From WVYX01 sp039592335 (GTDB lineage Bacteria > Gemmatimonadota > Gemmatimonadetes > Gemmatimonadales > GWC2-71-9), in assembly GCA_039592335.1 (NCBI GenBank), contig JBDHBX010000008.1, forward strand, positions 1 through 64,000: a DNA stretch of 64,000 bases. The letters run 5' to 3'. Below are positions 1 to 7,529 of the stretch, in pieces (the first letter of the stretch is position 1; the number at the start of each line of letters is the position of its first letter). The notes beneath the pieces were generated by a model, which worked only from the letters and a program-made list of their open reading frames with translations, ran no database searches and was not told the DNA's origin. Position numbers and translations under genes: made by a program.

Positions 1-93
1 CTGGAGCGGGACACGGGATGGAGAGCGGAGATCCCCATCGCCGTCGGGCTCGAGGAGACCGCGCGGTGGTACCACCAACACCGGTGGCTATGA
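1..93 (+). CDS. C-terminal end of NAD-dependent sugar epimerase/dehydratase (partial)
   Basis: Frame 1 is open from the first base to the TGA at 91-93 and encodes about 30 residues ending in WYHQHRWL. The pattern W-x-P/A-E-I-P-x-x-x-G-L-x-x-T-x-x-W-Y is what ends many extended short-chain dehydrogenases acting on nucleotide sugars (GalE/UDP-glucuronate epimerase type), where it forms the last helices of the substrate domain. The stop overlaps the start of the next gene (ATGA, 90-93), so the two are translationally coupled. Most of the gene lies outside the window; the exact substrate cannot be known. The family call rests only on this tail. Confidence 0.6.
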   Translation: MERDTGWRAEIPIAVGLEETARWYHQHRWL

Positions 94-926
94 ACGCCGT
101 CGACAAACTGCTCGCTGCATACCTCGCGTTCGTGACGGTCATGGCGGTCGCGCGCGGGGGACTCGACGAGCCGACCACCTGGTGGATACTTCTGGCGCAC
201 GCCCTCTTCGGGTTACTGCTCTACCTCTTCACCCGTTTGGAGCCGGAGCACCGCGTGGGGCAGGTCATCCACGACCTGTACCCACTCCTCTTGCTGCCCG
301 CGCTGTACACCGAGATCGGATTGGTCAACGAAGTGTTCGGGATCGACCGGGTCTTCGCGAACGACGCCCTGGTGCAGCGTTGGGAGGCCACGCTGTTCGG
401 GGGGCAGGTCTCCTACACCTGGATTCGGGCGTCCCCGTCGGTGTTCTGGTCGGGCCTGCTGCACCTGGCCTACGTAAGCTACTACCCGATCGTCTACCTG
501 GGGCCGATCCTGCTGGTGTTCCGGGGACGCCGCGAGAGCGCGCGGCGCGTGTTGCTGGCAGTGATGATCGCCTACGTGGTGTGCTACGTGGTGTTCATCG
601 CCTTCCCGGTGGCGGGCCCCAACTGGGTGTTCGACCACCCGACCGGTCCGGTGCGCGACGTGTGGAGCGCCCGCATGGTCTACGCGCTGCTCGCGGGTGG
701 CTCGTCGGTGGGCGCGGCGTTTCCGTCGTCCCATGTCGCCGCCACGACGGCGGCGGTGATCGCCCTCTGGTGGGAGTGGCGCACGCTGTTCGCCATCTTC
801 GTGATTCCTGCGACCCTGATGACCATCGCGACGGTGTACTGCCAGATGCACTACGCCATCGACGCCACGCTGGGATTGCTGATCGGCGGTGGCTCAGCCG
901 GGCTCGCGCGGCGAATCACGCCGTAG
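90..926 (+). CDS. PAP2-superfamily membrane phosphatase
   Basis: A 278-residue integral membrane protein with about six hydrophobic segments. Near residues 210-220 it has FPSSHVAA (the P-S-x-x-H phosphatase motif) and near 250-260 YCQMHYAIDATLG, matching the final motif S/C-x-x-H-x-x-x-D with the nucleophile-activating His and Asp. This is the type 2 phosphatidic acid phosphatase fold of lipid phosphatases, inositolphosphorylceramide synthases and undecaprenyl-pyrophosphate phosphatases. An N-terminal R-x6-RP motif is not obvious. ATG at 90 was chosen because it overlaps the upstream stop; longer in-frame starts would lie in the epimerase gene. Coupling to a sugar epimerase suggests a lipid or glycolipid substrate, which is inference. 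Confidence 0.8.
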   Translation: MNAVDKLLAAYLAFVTVMAVARGGLDEPTTWWILLAHALFGLLLYLFTRLEPEHRVGQVIHDLYPLLLLPALYTEIGLVNEVFGIDRVFANDALVQRWEATLFGGQVSYTWIRASPSVFWSGLLHLAYVSYYPIVYLGPILLVFRGRRESARRVLLAVMIAYVVCYVVFIAFPVAGPNWVFDHPTGPVRDVWSARMVYALLAGGSSVGAAFPSSHVAATTAAVIALWWEWRTLFAIFVIPATLMTIATVYCQMHYAIDATLGLLIGGGSAGLARRITP

Positions 927-933
927 CGACGCG

Positions 934-1818
934 CTAGAAGTCCACGCCCGCCAGGCAGATCCGAGCCCCCGCGATCCGCTGGCGGTACGCTTGTGCGAGC
1001 GCATCCGCGTCGGGAACCGCAGCGTAGCGAGCCGACACCCACTGCTCCCAGGCGGCGTCGAGCTGCGCCAGCGAGGCGCCGAGCATTCCCTGGGCGACTG
1101 CGCTCGTCACCTCGATCTCCGAGTAGGCGATCTCCAGGACCACGGGGCGCCCGTACACGTCATCGACGAAGCTGAACCACGACGCGCGCACCGGATAGGT
1201 TTGGAATTCGCACGGTGTGTTGAGCTCCTGGTTCCGCGGCCGCAGAAGCCCCAACGGTACGCCCTCTCCGCTCACCACCCAGTGGCCCGCGACTACGGCC
1301 TCCGGGAACCCGAAGAACGGGAAGCCTCGCTTGTCCGGGTCGACGCGCATGCCAACGAACTCGGCGAAGCCTTCCTCGTAGAAACCGAAGCTGGGCCATT
1401 CCCACGTGCGGAACAGGTTCCAGAACTCGTATCGAAAGGCGTGCGCGAGCTCGTGAGACAGCGCGTCAAGGAAGCGGCCGCGGTCATCACTGCCGTGCCC
1501 GAGGAGGATGGAGCCGTTCTCATTGACACGGGAGCCGCTTCCCGTGGCATCCAGCACGATGTTGATGATCCGGGCCGGCGTGTTCTCGGAGCCAACGAAG
1601 GCCGAGATGGCCTGGAAATGGGCCTCGGCCGCGTCGCGCACGGCCTCCATCTCGGTGGTCGTGGTGTTTGCAGCGTTGGCTCTGACGATGAAGTGCTCGC
1701 TGTCGAGCGTCAGCCACGTGACGGTCGGGCCCGGACCCGCCGGGGCGGTCTCGCTCCCGCAGGCCAGGAGCGCGAGCGCAGCGACGAAAGCGAGGATTGT
1801 GGTCCGTGAACGACTCAT
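934..1818 (-). CDS. Lipoprotein metallopeptidase-like protein (HExxH)
   Basis: A 294-residue protein beginning MSRSRTTILAFVAALALLAC, a lipoprotein signal with Cys20 as the lipidation site, so it is probably membrane-anchored outside the cytoplasm. Around residue 130 it carries SHELAHAFRYEF, a clear HExxH zinc motif, followed about 20 residues later by FYEEGFAEF, which could supply the third Glu ligand as in gluzincins (peptidase MA clan). No other domain is recognised. The annotated start is the only Met that gives a signal peptide; upstream in-frame sequence is intergenic. The gene is the last of a minus-strand series but is separated by 164 bases and a hairpin from its neighbour. The substrate is unknown. 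Confidence 0.65.
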   Translation of the reverse strand: MSRSRTTILAFVAALALLACGSETAPAGPGPTVTWLTLDSEHFIVRANAANTTTTEMEAVRDAAEAHFQAISAFVGSENTPARIINIVLDATGSGSRVNENGSILLGHGSDDRGRFLDALSHELAHAFRYEFWNLFRTWEWPSFGFYEEGFAEFVGMRVDPDKRGFPFFGFPEAVVAGHWVVSGEGVPLGLLRPRNQELNTPCEFQTYPVRASWFSFVDDVYGRPVVLEIAYSEIEVTSAVAQGMLGASLAQLDAAWEQWVSARYAAVPDADALAQAYRQRIAGARICLAGVDF

Positions 1819-1957
1819 CCCGTGCGCCAAACGAGAGCGTGTGCCCAGATGCGAACGGCAAGCTACCGCACGACGGATGAAGCACGGGTGAACGGCGCCT
1901 GAAGACCGGGAGGATGAGCGAGGCCGGGGCCCTACCGGAGCGAACCTCGCGAGCACT

Positions 1958-1976
1958 GGCCGGCAGGACCCCGGCC
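1958..1976 (-). terminator. Hairpin after the secreted His-rich gene
   Basis: A perfect 6-bp inverted repeat, GGCCGG / CCGGCC, with a 7-base loop begins 7 bases after the stop of the minus-strand gene ending at 1983. There is no T-tract, so this is a possible factor-dependent or stem-only terminator. The rest of the 164-base gap (1819-1982) holds no recognisable gene. Confidence 0.35.
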
Positions 1977-1982
1977 GAACGC

Positions 1983-3122
1983 CTAGTGCTGGTGACTCGA
2001 GTGGTCGTGCTCCGCGGCAGCCGCATCCGCCGTCGAGTCGACTGGCATCCCCGCGATCATCTCGTAGCGGCCGCGCACCTGCTGCAGGTAGTGCGCCCGG
2101 TCGAGCAGGTACAGCTCGTTCTGGAGCGGTGCACGGGGCCACATCTGCGCGTTCGCCGGCTTGAAGGCACCGGCCACCACGCCCATGCCGCCGGCGTACA
2201 GCGTATCGGCCGAGGGATTGTCATAGGTCACCGACACACGATAGACGTGGTCGGGCGTGATCTTCACGCCGCCGGTGCGGTACAGGTGGCCGATGGTGAC
2301 TCCCACGACCTCGTCGCCCTCATCGGTGATCGCCCGACCCTCCCAGATGATCCGATTCTCGGTGACGTCCTCGAACTTGATGCTCATCGCGTTCTCGTGC
2401 AGGTGGCTGCCGATAACCATGATACGGCCCGGCATCACGGGACGCGCCTCGTACGACCAGGTCGACTCGCCCGGCGGCAGGTCGAATGACTTGTCGCCGG
2501 CGGGAAACGCCACATCCATCTGGAACGGGTACACGTTCATGAGGGGCCAGGGTCGCCCGGCCTTCACGTACTTGAGCCGCACGCGCACGCGCACGCCAGC
2601 GTGCGTCTCGCCGGTGGGGTTGTGCAGCATGGTACTCACGACCATGCGCGTCCCGCCCGGCACCGGATACCCCATCAGCAGCCGCGGCATCGATTGCGCA
2701 CCGGTCTCCTTCCCCACGGCGAGCATCCGCTGGGAGATCGGGAGGAACAGCTCACGGAAATCGGGATTGATCAGGTTCAGGTGGTGCACCAGCTCGGTAG
2801 GCAGCCGAGTCCCCTCCCCGTCGAACACCTCGTAGTCGAAGCCGTAGAGGTAGACCGCAAAGGGGAAGCTCACCTCCGTCACGGGCGGAAACACGGCGCC
2901 ACCGTGACCTCCATGCCCGCCGTGACCACCCATCTCCGCCATGCCGGCTTGGCCGGCCTCCTCCGCTGGTGTCGCTCCAGCGGGGAGGTCCACCGGGCCG
3001 ATCACCACGACGAACTCCTTGTCGGCCTCGTCGTGAACGAGCTGAACCGTCGGCTCCTGGGCCGAACCGATCCGGGCTATGCCCAGCACCAGCACCAGCG
3101 TCGCCAATACTCTCAACACCAC
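1983..3122 (-). CDS. Secreted His-rich protein, possibly Cu-monooxygenase-like jelly-roll fold
   Basis: A 379-residue protein with signal peptide MVLRVLATLVLVLGIARIGSAQ and no membrane segment. The GTG start at 3122 is supported by an AGGAG eight bases upstream. A low-complexity HGGHGGHGG stretch lies near residue 63 and the C-terminus is EHDHSSHQH, so metal binding is likely. In between, segments such as VHHLNL and the later GSHLHENAMSIKF loosely resemble the paired His motifs of type II copper ascorbate-dependent monooxygenases (PHM/DBH family). The complete ligand set was not found, so this is only a fold suggestion. It lies 52 bases downstream of the phosphodiesterase gene, probably in one transcript. 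The function is unknown. Confidence 0.6.
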   Translation of the reverse strand: MVLRVLATLVLVLGIARIGSAQEPTVQLVHDEADKEFVVVIGPVDLPAGATPAEEAGQAGMAEMGGHGGHGGHGGAVFPPVTEVSFPFAVYLYGFDYEVFDGEGTRLPTELVHHLNLINPDFRELFLPISQRMLAVGKETGAQSMPRLLMGYPVPGGTRMVVSTMLHNPTGETHAGVRVRVRLKYVKAGRPWPLMNVYPFQMDVAFPAGDKSFDLPPGESTWSYEARPVMPGRIMVIGSHLHENAMSIKFEDVTENRIIWEGRAITDEGDEVVGVTIGHLYRTGGVKITPDHVYRVSVTYDNPSADTLYAGGMGVVAGAFKPANAQMWPRAPLQNELYLLDRAHYLQQVRGRYEMIAGMPVDSTADAAAAEHDHSSHQH

Positions 3123-3174
3123 CTTGGACTCCTGGTTGTGGAAGCCCTAATGCAACTATCGGCTTTGCTGGAAA

Positions 3175-4638
3175 TCAAGCCCGCGCGGCCAAGGAGGGCT
3201 CGTGGAGCAGGTTGAGCGCGGGTCGGTCCGGCAGCACACCGTCGATTCCCGCCGGGACCGGGATGCCGAGGTGATCGAGAATGAGGGGGAAGGTATCGAC
3301 CGTGCGCACCGGCCCCTGGAGGGGCTGACTGGATGCCAGGAGGCACCGCATGTGGTTGGCCGTGAGACTGCCGTGGCCCGAGCGATGCTCCGGAATCTCC
3401 CAGTCGAGCCGCAGGTCCCAGCCCGCGGCGGCGATCATGGCCAGGTCGCCGGTGCGGGGAGACCGGAAGAGCTGCGACAGTTGCACGGGGGCGTCGGGAT
3501 ACGGGGAGTCGAGCGTGCGCCGTAGCCACTCTCGCTCGTCGTGCTCGGCGGGTCCACCCAACCACAGCACGTCCGCCGTGTCGGGCAGGTACCGGATCCG
3601 GCCCCCTCCCGTCTCGACCAGCCGAGCCCGGCCCTCTCTGCTCACCAACTGCACCGCGTTCCCGTCGTGCCCCACCACCATGGCCACCCCGGGGAGACGC
3701 ACCAGCTCGCGGACCAGGTTGCGCGGGACGCCGGCGACGGCGCCGTCTTCGATCTCGCCGATGGCGAAGCGGCGCTCGCGCGGCGTTCCGGGCAGGAGAT
3801 ACAGCTGTACCGAGCCGTTGCCGGAGACCATCACCGCCACCTTGGGGTCTCGCCGCCAGATCCCCGGGTAGCGCAGCACGGGAATCCCCAGGGCCTCCAA
3901 CTCGAGGCTCACATCGGTGTGATGATCCACACGGGTGAGCCCGTGGTCGCTCACCAGCAGCGTGAGGTGGTCTCCGTCGAAGCCGCCCGCCGCCGCATAC
4001 TGCCCGATCATGCGGTCGAAGTTGCGGTACATGTCGAGCACGAGGGTGTGCCACGGATCCCAGAAGTGGGTGACGCCGTCCACGCCCGGGAAGACGGCGA
4101 ACACGAAGCGATGACGCTCACGCGCCGTGCGGCAGAGCGCACGACCCACCGCGCGCTCCAAGGGTCCGTAGTTCCCTACATAGTGCGCCAGCGCGCCCCA
4201 CAGGGCCCGCGCCGTCTGCACCCGGTCGCGCTCGCGCGTGAGCCCCCTGGTGAACGGGCTGCACAGGGCCACGGACTGGGGGACGAGATCGAACAGGGTG
4301 GCCAGGTCGGGACGTAGATCACTGTTGATGAGACCGCCCTGCGGCCCGCAGTAGCTGCGCAGATGCTCGCGATCGCTCCACCACTTGCCTGCGTAGCCCC
4401 GCACGTCCACCCAGCGGATCCCCGGCACGTCACAGGTGCCGGGATAGCAGCCAGTGAGGAACGGCAGGTAGGCCACACCGGTCGTAGAAGGGAAGACGGT
4501 CGCGGCCGGCGCGATCCCGCCGCTCTCCAGCAGGTGTCGGCTGATGTTGGGGAGATCACCTGCCTCGACGAGGTGCGCGAACACGTCAGCCCGCGCCCCG
4601 TCGAGAATCATCAGCGTCGCCCGTCGGTCCGTCATCAC
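3175..4638 (-). CDS. Type I phosphodiesterase / nucleotide pyrophosphatase family protein
   Basis: A 487-residue member of the alkaline-phosphatase superfamily. LMILDGARADVF at residues 9-20 supplies the first metal Asp. FPSTTGVAYLPFLTG near residue 50 contains the Thr nucleophile context typical of phosphodiest/NPP enzymes. LLVSDHGLTRVDHHTDV near 230-245 gives the D-H metal pair, and GHGSLTANHM near 435 a further His. No signal peptide is seen, so it is predicted cytoplasmic. Two adjacent starts are possible (GTG 4638, ATG 4635). A TAGATT box sits 9 bases before the ATG, suggesting a leaderless mRNA. Substrates in this family range from nucleotides to phospholipids and cannot be narrowed here. 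Confidence 0.8.
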   Translation of the reverse strand: MMTDRRATLMILDGARADVFAHLVEAGDLPNISRHLLESGGIAPAATVFPSTTGVAYLPFLTGCYPGTCDVPGIRWVDVRGYAGKWWSDREHLRSYCGPQGGLINSDLRPDLATLFDLVPQSVALCSPFTRGLTRERDRVQTARALWGALAHYVGNYGPLERAVGRALCRTARERHRFVFAVFPGVDGVTHFWDPWHTLVLDMYRNFDRMIGQYAAAGGFDGDHLTLLVSDHGLTRVDHHTDVSLELEALGIPVLRYPGIWRRDPKVAVMVSGNGSVQLYLLPGTPRERRFAIGEIEDGAVAGVPRNLVRELVRLPGVAMVVGHDGNAVQLVSREGRARLVETGGGRIRYLPDTADVLWLGGPAEHDEREWLRRTLDSPYPDAPVQLSQLFRSPRTGDLAMIAAAGWDLRLDWEIPEHRSGHGSLTANHMRCLLASSQPLQGPVRTVDTFPLILDHLGIPVPAGIDGVLPDRPALNLLHEPSLAARA

Positions 4639-4644
4639 CGCGCC

Positions 4645-4650
4645 AATCTA
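4645..4650 (-). promoter_or_regulatory. Candidate -10 box TAGATT of the phosphodiesterase gene
   Basis: TAGATT (minus strand) ends 9 bases before ATG 4635 and 6 before GTG 4638. This leaves no room for a Shine-Dalgarno sequence, and none is seen. It fits the leaderless pattern found at several other genes in the window. No convincing -35 hexamer was found. Confidence 0.35.
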
Positions 4651-4696
4651 CACCGGGAGCCTTGAATTTTGCAGGCAATCGGTGAACTTGCATCGC

Positions 4697-5494
4697 ATGC
4701 CGCCACCGCCACCGTGCACCCGACTCGGCAAGCACTGCCGCGAGCTGCGGGTGACCATGCGCATCGCCGACCTGGAGGACGACAGCCCGACCCTCCAGGA
4801 TACGTCGGCCACCTGGATGTTGGGACATACGGAACGCATCACGATGGGCAAGCCGTACATCGACGGGATCGAGCTTCTCGTCGATGCCACGATCCACGTC
4901 CCGTGCAAGTATCTCGAAGTGCACGACAGTGAGGGGGCGTCGAAGCCGAACGGGCACCCCAGGGTGACCTGCAAAGCGCACGGCTTCCGGGGTCCCCTGC
5001 CGTATAGCTCGCAGCCAGCACCGGAAGACCAACACGCGTTTCGCCGGGGCGGCAACAAGTTCTCCATCGTATACAAGGGCAAGCGGCGCGTGCTCGACCT
5101 GCCGCTCAAACAGGCCGCCCGGCGTGCACTTCCCGTGATGCGAGGGCACAATCCCTGCCTCGACGCACCGTGCCGCACGGCCGACAACAGGCAAGGTGCC
5201 GCGTGTTGCCGCGACCTCACCCTCGACCTGGTCCTCCCCGAGTCGAGCAAGCGTATGGAGTCGCTGCTGCGGTCACGCAAGTCGCCCTATCTCTGCAAGG
5301 TCGATCGCGACGGACCCGATTCGGTGGAGGTCGAAGTGATTTCGGCGTGCGGCTATCTCGGCGACGACGGCGTCAGCTGCGTGTTGCACGACCGCATGCT
5401 TCCCAACGGCCGGGTCGCCAAGCCCTCGATCTGCTTTGAGTGGCCCGACCTGGGCCCGGATGATGCCGGCCACCCGGGGTGTGCCCTAACGTAG
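4697..5494 (+). CDS. Cys-rich YkgJ-like (CxxxxC...CC) protein
   Basis: A 265-residue soluble protein. The C-terminal half holds the Cys pattern CLDAPC...AACC near residues 154-174 and CGYLGDDGVSCVLH ... SICFEWP near 221-255. This recalls the YkgJ/flagellin-methylase-like putative Fe- or Zn-chelating family, in which C-x-x-C-x-x-CC and a later CPYL...C...C motif bind the metal. The spacing of the first cluster is longer than usual. The N-terminal about 110 residues are not recognised. ATG 4697 was chosen as the first Met after the divergent gene; ATG 4756 (MRIADLEDD) is an alternative and neither has a strong ribosome site. The next gene starts 10 bases downstream, so the two probably form an operon with a sulfur/persulfide theme. 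Confidence 0.55.
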   Translation: MPPPPPCTRLGKHCRELRVTMRIADLEDDSPTLQDTSATWMLGHTERITMGKPYIDGIELLVDATIHVPCKYLEVHDSEGASKPNGHPRVTCKAHGFRGPLPYSSQPAPEDQHAFRRGGNKFSIVYKGKRRVLDLPLKQAARRALPVMRGHNPCLDAPCRTADNRQGAACCRDLTLDLVLPESSKRMESLLRSRKSPYLCKVDRDGPDSVEVEVISACGYLGDDGVSCVLHDRMLPNGRVAKPSICFEWPDLGPDDAGHPGCALT

Positions 5495-5504
5495 GAGCCT
5501 CCCA

Positions 5505-6659
5505 ATGACCGTTTCCCCTCCCGCCCCCGAGATCTCCGCCCGGGAGTTGGCGGCCGCCATCGAGGATGGCGCCCCAATTCAGATCCTCGATGTCCGGGCT
5601 CCACACCACGTGACCACCGGCCACATCGACATCGGACCGGAGAGCCGGTTCCACAACATCGTCGGATCCCAACTGGTCGCGGCCCGGTCGCAGGAGCAGG
5701 TCGGCCTCGATCCCGACGTGCCGGTCGCCGTGGTCTGTGGGCACGGCAGCGACAGCAAGGTGGCAGCCCTGTTCCTCTCCCGCTTCGGCTACCACGCACG
5801 GTCGGTGGCCGGCGGGATGGCGGGCTGGATGTTGATGACGCTCCAGCGGGAGTTGCCCGCCCCGCCCTCGCTCGACCGCCTCGTCCAGTTCGACCGGATC
5901 GGGAAGGGGGCCCTAGGCTACCTGCTGATAAGCGACGGCGCTGCGCTCGTCATCGACCCGCCGCGAGACATCCGTCCCTACCTCGAGGTGGCGGAGGGGA
6001 CGGGAGCAGAGATCGTGGGCGTCGCCGACACGCACTGCCATGCCGATTACCTGAGCGGCGGCCCCGGCTTGGCACAACATCTGGGCATCCCGTACTACCT
6101 CCACGCCGCCGATGCGGTGTACCCGTACGACGGGACACCGGGCCAACTCGCCTACGAGCCGCTCGAAGACGGCGCCACGATTCAGGTGGGCCGCGCGGCG
6201 GTGCGGGTGACCCACACCCCGGGACACACCGAGGGCAGCGTCTCGTTCCTGCTGGACGACCAGGCGGCCTTCACGGGCGACTTCATCTTCGTCGCCTCGA
6301 TCGGACGTCCGGACCTGGCAGGCAAGACAGAGGAATGGACCGTCCAGCTGTGGGACAGCCTCACGCGCGCGAAGAAGGAGTGGCCGCAGGGAGCGCTCAT
6401 CTGTCCAGCGCATTACGCCACCGACGACGAGCACAATCGGGACCGCTCGGTCGGCAGGCCCCTCGGCGAGATCCTGCACGACAATGAAGCCCTGGCGATG
6501 AGCGACCTGGAGAGCTTCGCCGGATGGGTGCGGAGCAAGGCCGGCGCGTTCCCCGATGCCTACCGGAAGATCAAGGCTGTCAACGTGGGTTTGGTGCAGG
6601 TGGACGGCTTGGAGGCGGAAGAGCTGGAGGTGGGCAGGAACGAGTGCGCATTGGCGTGA
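5505..6659 (+). CDS. Rhodanese-metallo-beta-lactamase fusion (persulfide dioxygenase-like)
   Basis: 384 residues with two domains. Residues 10-110 are rhodanese-like: ILDVRAPHH, then VVCGHGSDS with Cys about 78 as the persulfide-carrying active site, then the GGMAGW ending. Residues 125-370 are a metallo-beta-lactamase domain of the ETHE1/glyoxalase II group: DTHCHADYLSGG, TPGHTEGS, TGDFIF and CPAHY supply metal ligands. The usual THxHADH has Tyr in place of the last His, compatible with the mononuclear iron site of persulfide dioxygenases. The expected role is oxidation or transfer of persulfide sulfur in the cytoplasm. AGGAG precedes the ATG by about 8 bases. The domain order (rhodanese first) is the reverse of the better known PRF and CstB proteins. 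Confidence 0.8.
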   Translation: MTVSPPAPEISARELAAAIEDGAPIQILDVRAPHHVTTGHIDIGPESRFHNIVGSQLVAARSQEQVGLDPDVPVAVVCGHGSDSKVAALFLSRFGYHARSVAGGMAGWMLMTLQRELPAPPSLDRLVQFDRIGKGALGYLLISDGAALVIDPPRDIRPYLEVAEGTGAEIVGVADTHCHADYLSGGPGLAQHLGIPYYLHAADAVYPYDGTPGQLAYEPLEDGATIQVGRAAVRVTHTPGHTEGSVSFLLDDQAAFTGDFIFVASIGRPDLAGKTEEWTVQLWDSLTRAKKEWPQGALICPAHYATDDEHNRDRSVGRPLGEILHDNEALAMSDLESFAGWVRSKAGAFPDAYRKIKAVNVGLVQVDGLEAEELEVGRNECALA

Positions 6660-6683
6660 GGGACGCGGTGGCGCACCCCCGCA

Positions 6684-7529
6684 TCACGGCGCGTACGTAA
6701 TCGAATACTCTCCCGCGACCGAGCGGCCGTCCTCGGTGCGCGCCGCGTAGAAGACCCACTGATACATCCGATCGAGCAGCTTCTTGCGGAAGTCGTTGTC
6801 CTCGATCTCCGGCTCGATACTCACCCGCGTGACCCGTCCGCGGCGGTTCACCCAGAAGTGGATGGTGTACTCCCTGCCCTTCACCGAGGCGGGCGGCTCC
6901 TCGAACGGGTAGAGGATGGACCGCGGCTCCGGCGCGTACGCCGCTCCACCACCACCGGTGCCGGGACCCACGTTACTCCCCACCCCGGTTCCCGATCCCG
7001 ACCCGACGCCCCCGCCATTGCCGGACCCGGTGCCCGCCCCCTCACCCGTACCGGAACCCACGTCCTGCGGCCGGCTCACGACGAGACGCTGCACGGTCTT
7101 GGGCGGCGGGATCTCCGCCAGCTCCGGAGGGATGACCTTGAGATCGGGCTTCGGCAGCATCAACTCCAACTCCTCCAACTCCTCGTCGGGCGCCGGCGCC
7201 GCCATGGCCATGGGCGCGGGCCTGGGTGGCGCCGGAGGAAGGTTGATGAACTGCACCGACTGGTTGCCACCGCCACCACCGCCGCCGACCGGTCCCGGCC
7301 CGTCACCGTCGCCGGCGAGGAGCAGCGCCTGGCCCCCGAGGAAGAGCAACACGATGGCCAGGGCATGCAGCATGGCGGCGAACCCGGCGCCCGCCCCGAG
7401 CTTGCGGTCGGTGCGCGGCAGGGCACCCTTGGGAACGTGGCGTGGCGCGTTGGGGCGCACGTAGTGCTTGTGCCCCTGGAGGGCGTGCGGCTGGGCCAGC
7501 CCCGGATCGGTGCGGAGTGCCTTGCTCAT
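6684..7529 (-). CDS. TonB-like protein with Gly-rich linker
   Basis: A 281-residue protein: about 50 polar cytoplasmic residues, one membrane helix (residues about 48-72, AAMLHALAIVLLFLGGQALL), and a long low-complexity linker. The linker starts with a Gly run, is followed by Pro-rich and acidic parts, and ends in repeated GSGTG/GSGNG units. A C-terminal domain of about 70 residues follows (REYTIHFWVNRRGRVTRVSI ... WVFYAAR), matching the TonB C-terminal fold that contacts outer-membrane receptors. No ExbB or ExbD gene is in the window. Its start overlaps the stop of the upstream duplicated secreted protein (7526-7529), so the two are coupled. It may energise or anchor that protein rather than act in iron uptake, which is inference. 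Confidence 0.7.
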   Translation of the reverse strand: MSKALRTDPGLAQPHALQGHKHYVRPNAPRHVPKGALPRTDRKLGAGAGFAAMLHALAIVLLFLGGQALLLAGDGDGPGPVGGGGGGGNQSVQFINLPPAPPRPAPMAMAAPAPDEELEELELMLPKPDLKVIPPELAEIPPPKTVQRLVVSRPQDVGSGTGEGAGTGSGNGGGVGSGSGTGVGSNVGPGTGGGGAAYAPEPRSILYPFEEPPASVKGREYTIHFWVNRRGRVTRVSIEPEIEDNDFRKKLLDRMYQWVFYAARTEDGRSVAGEYSITYAP

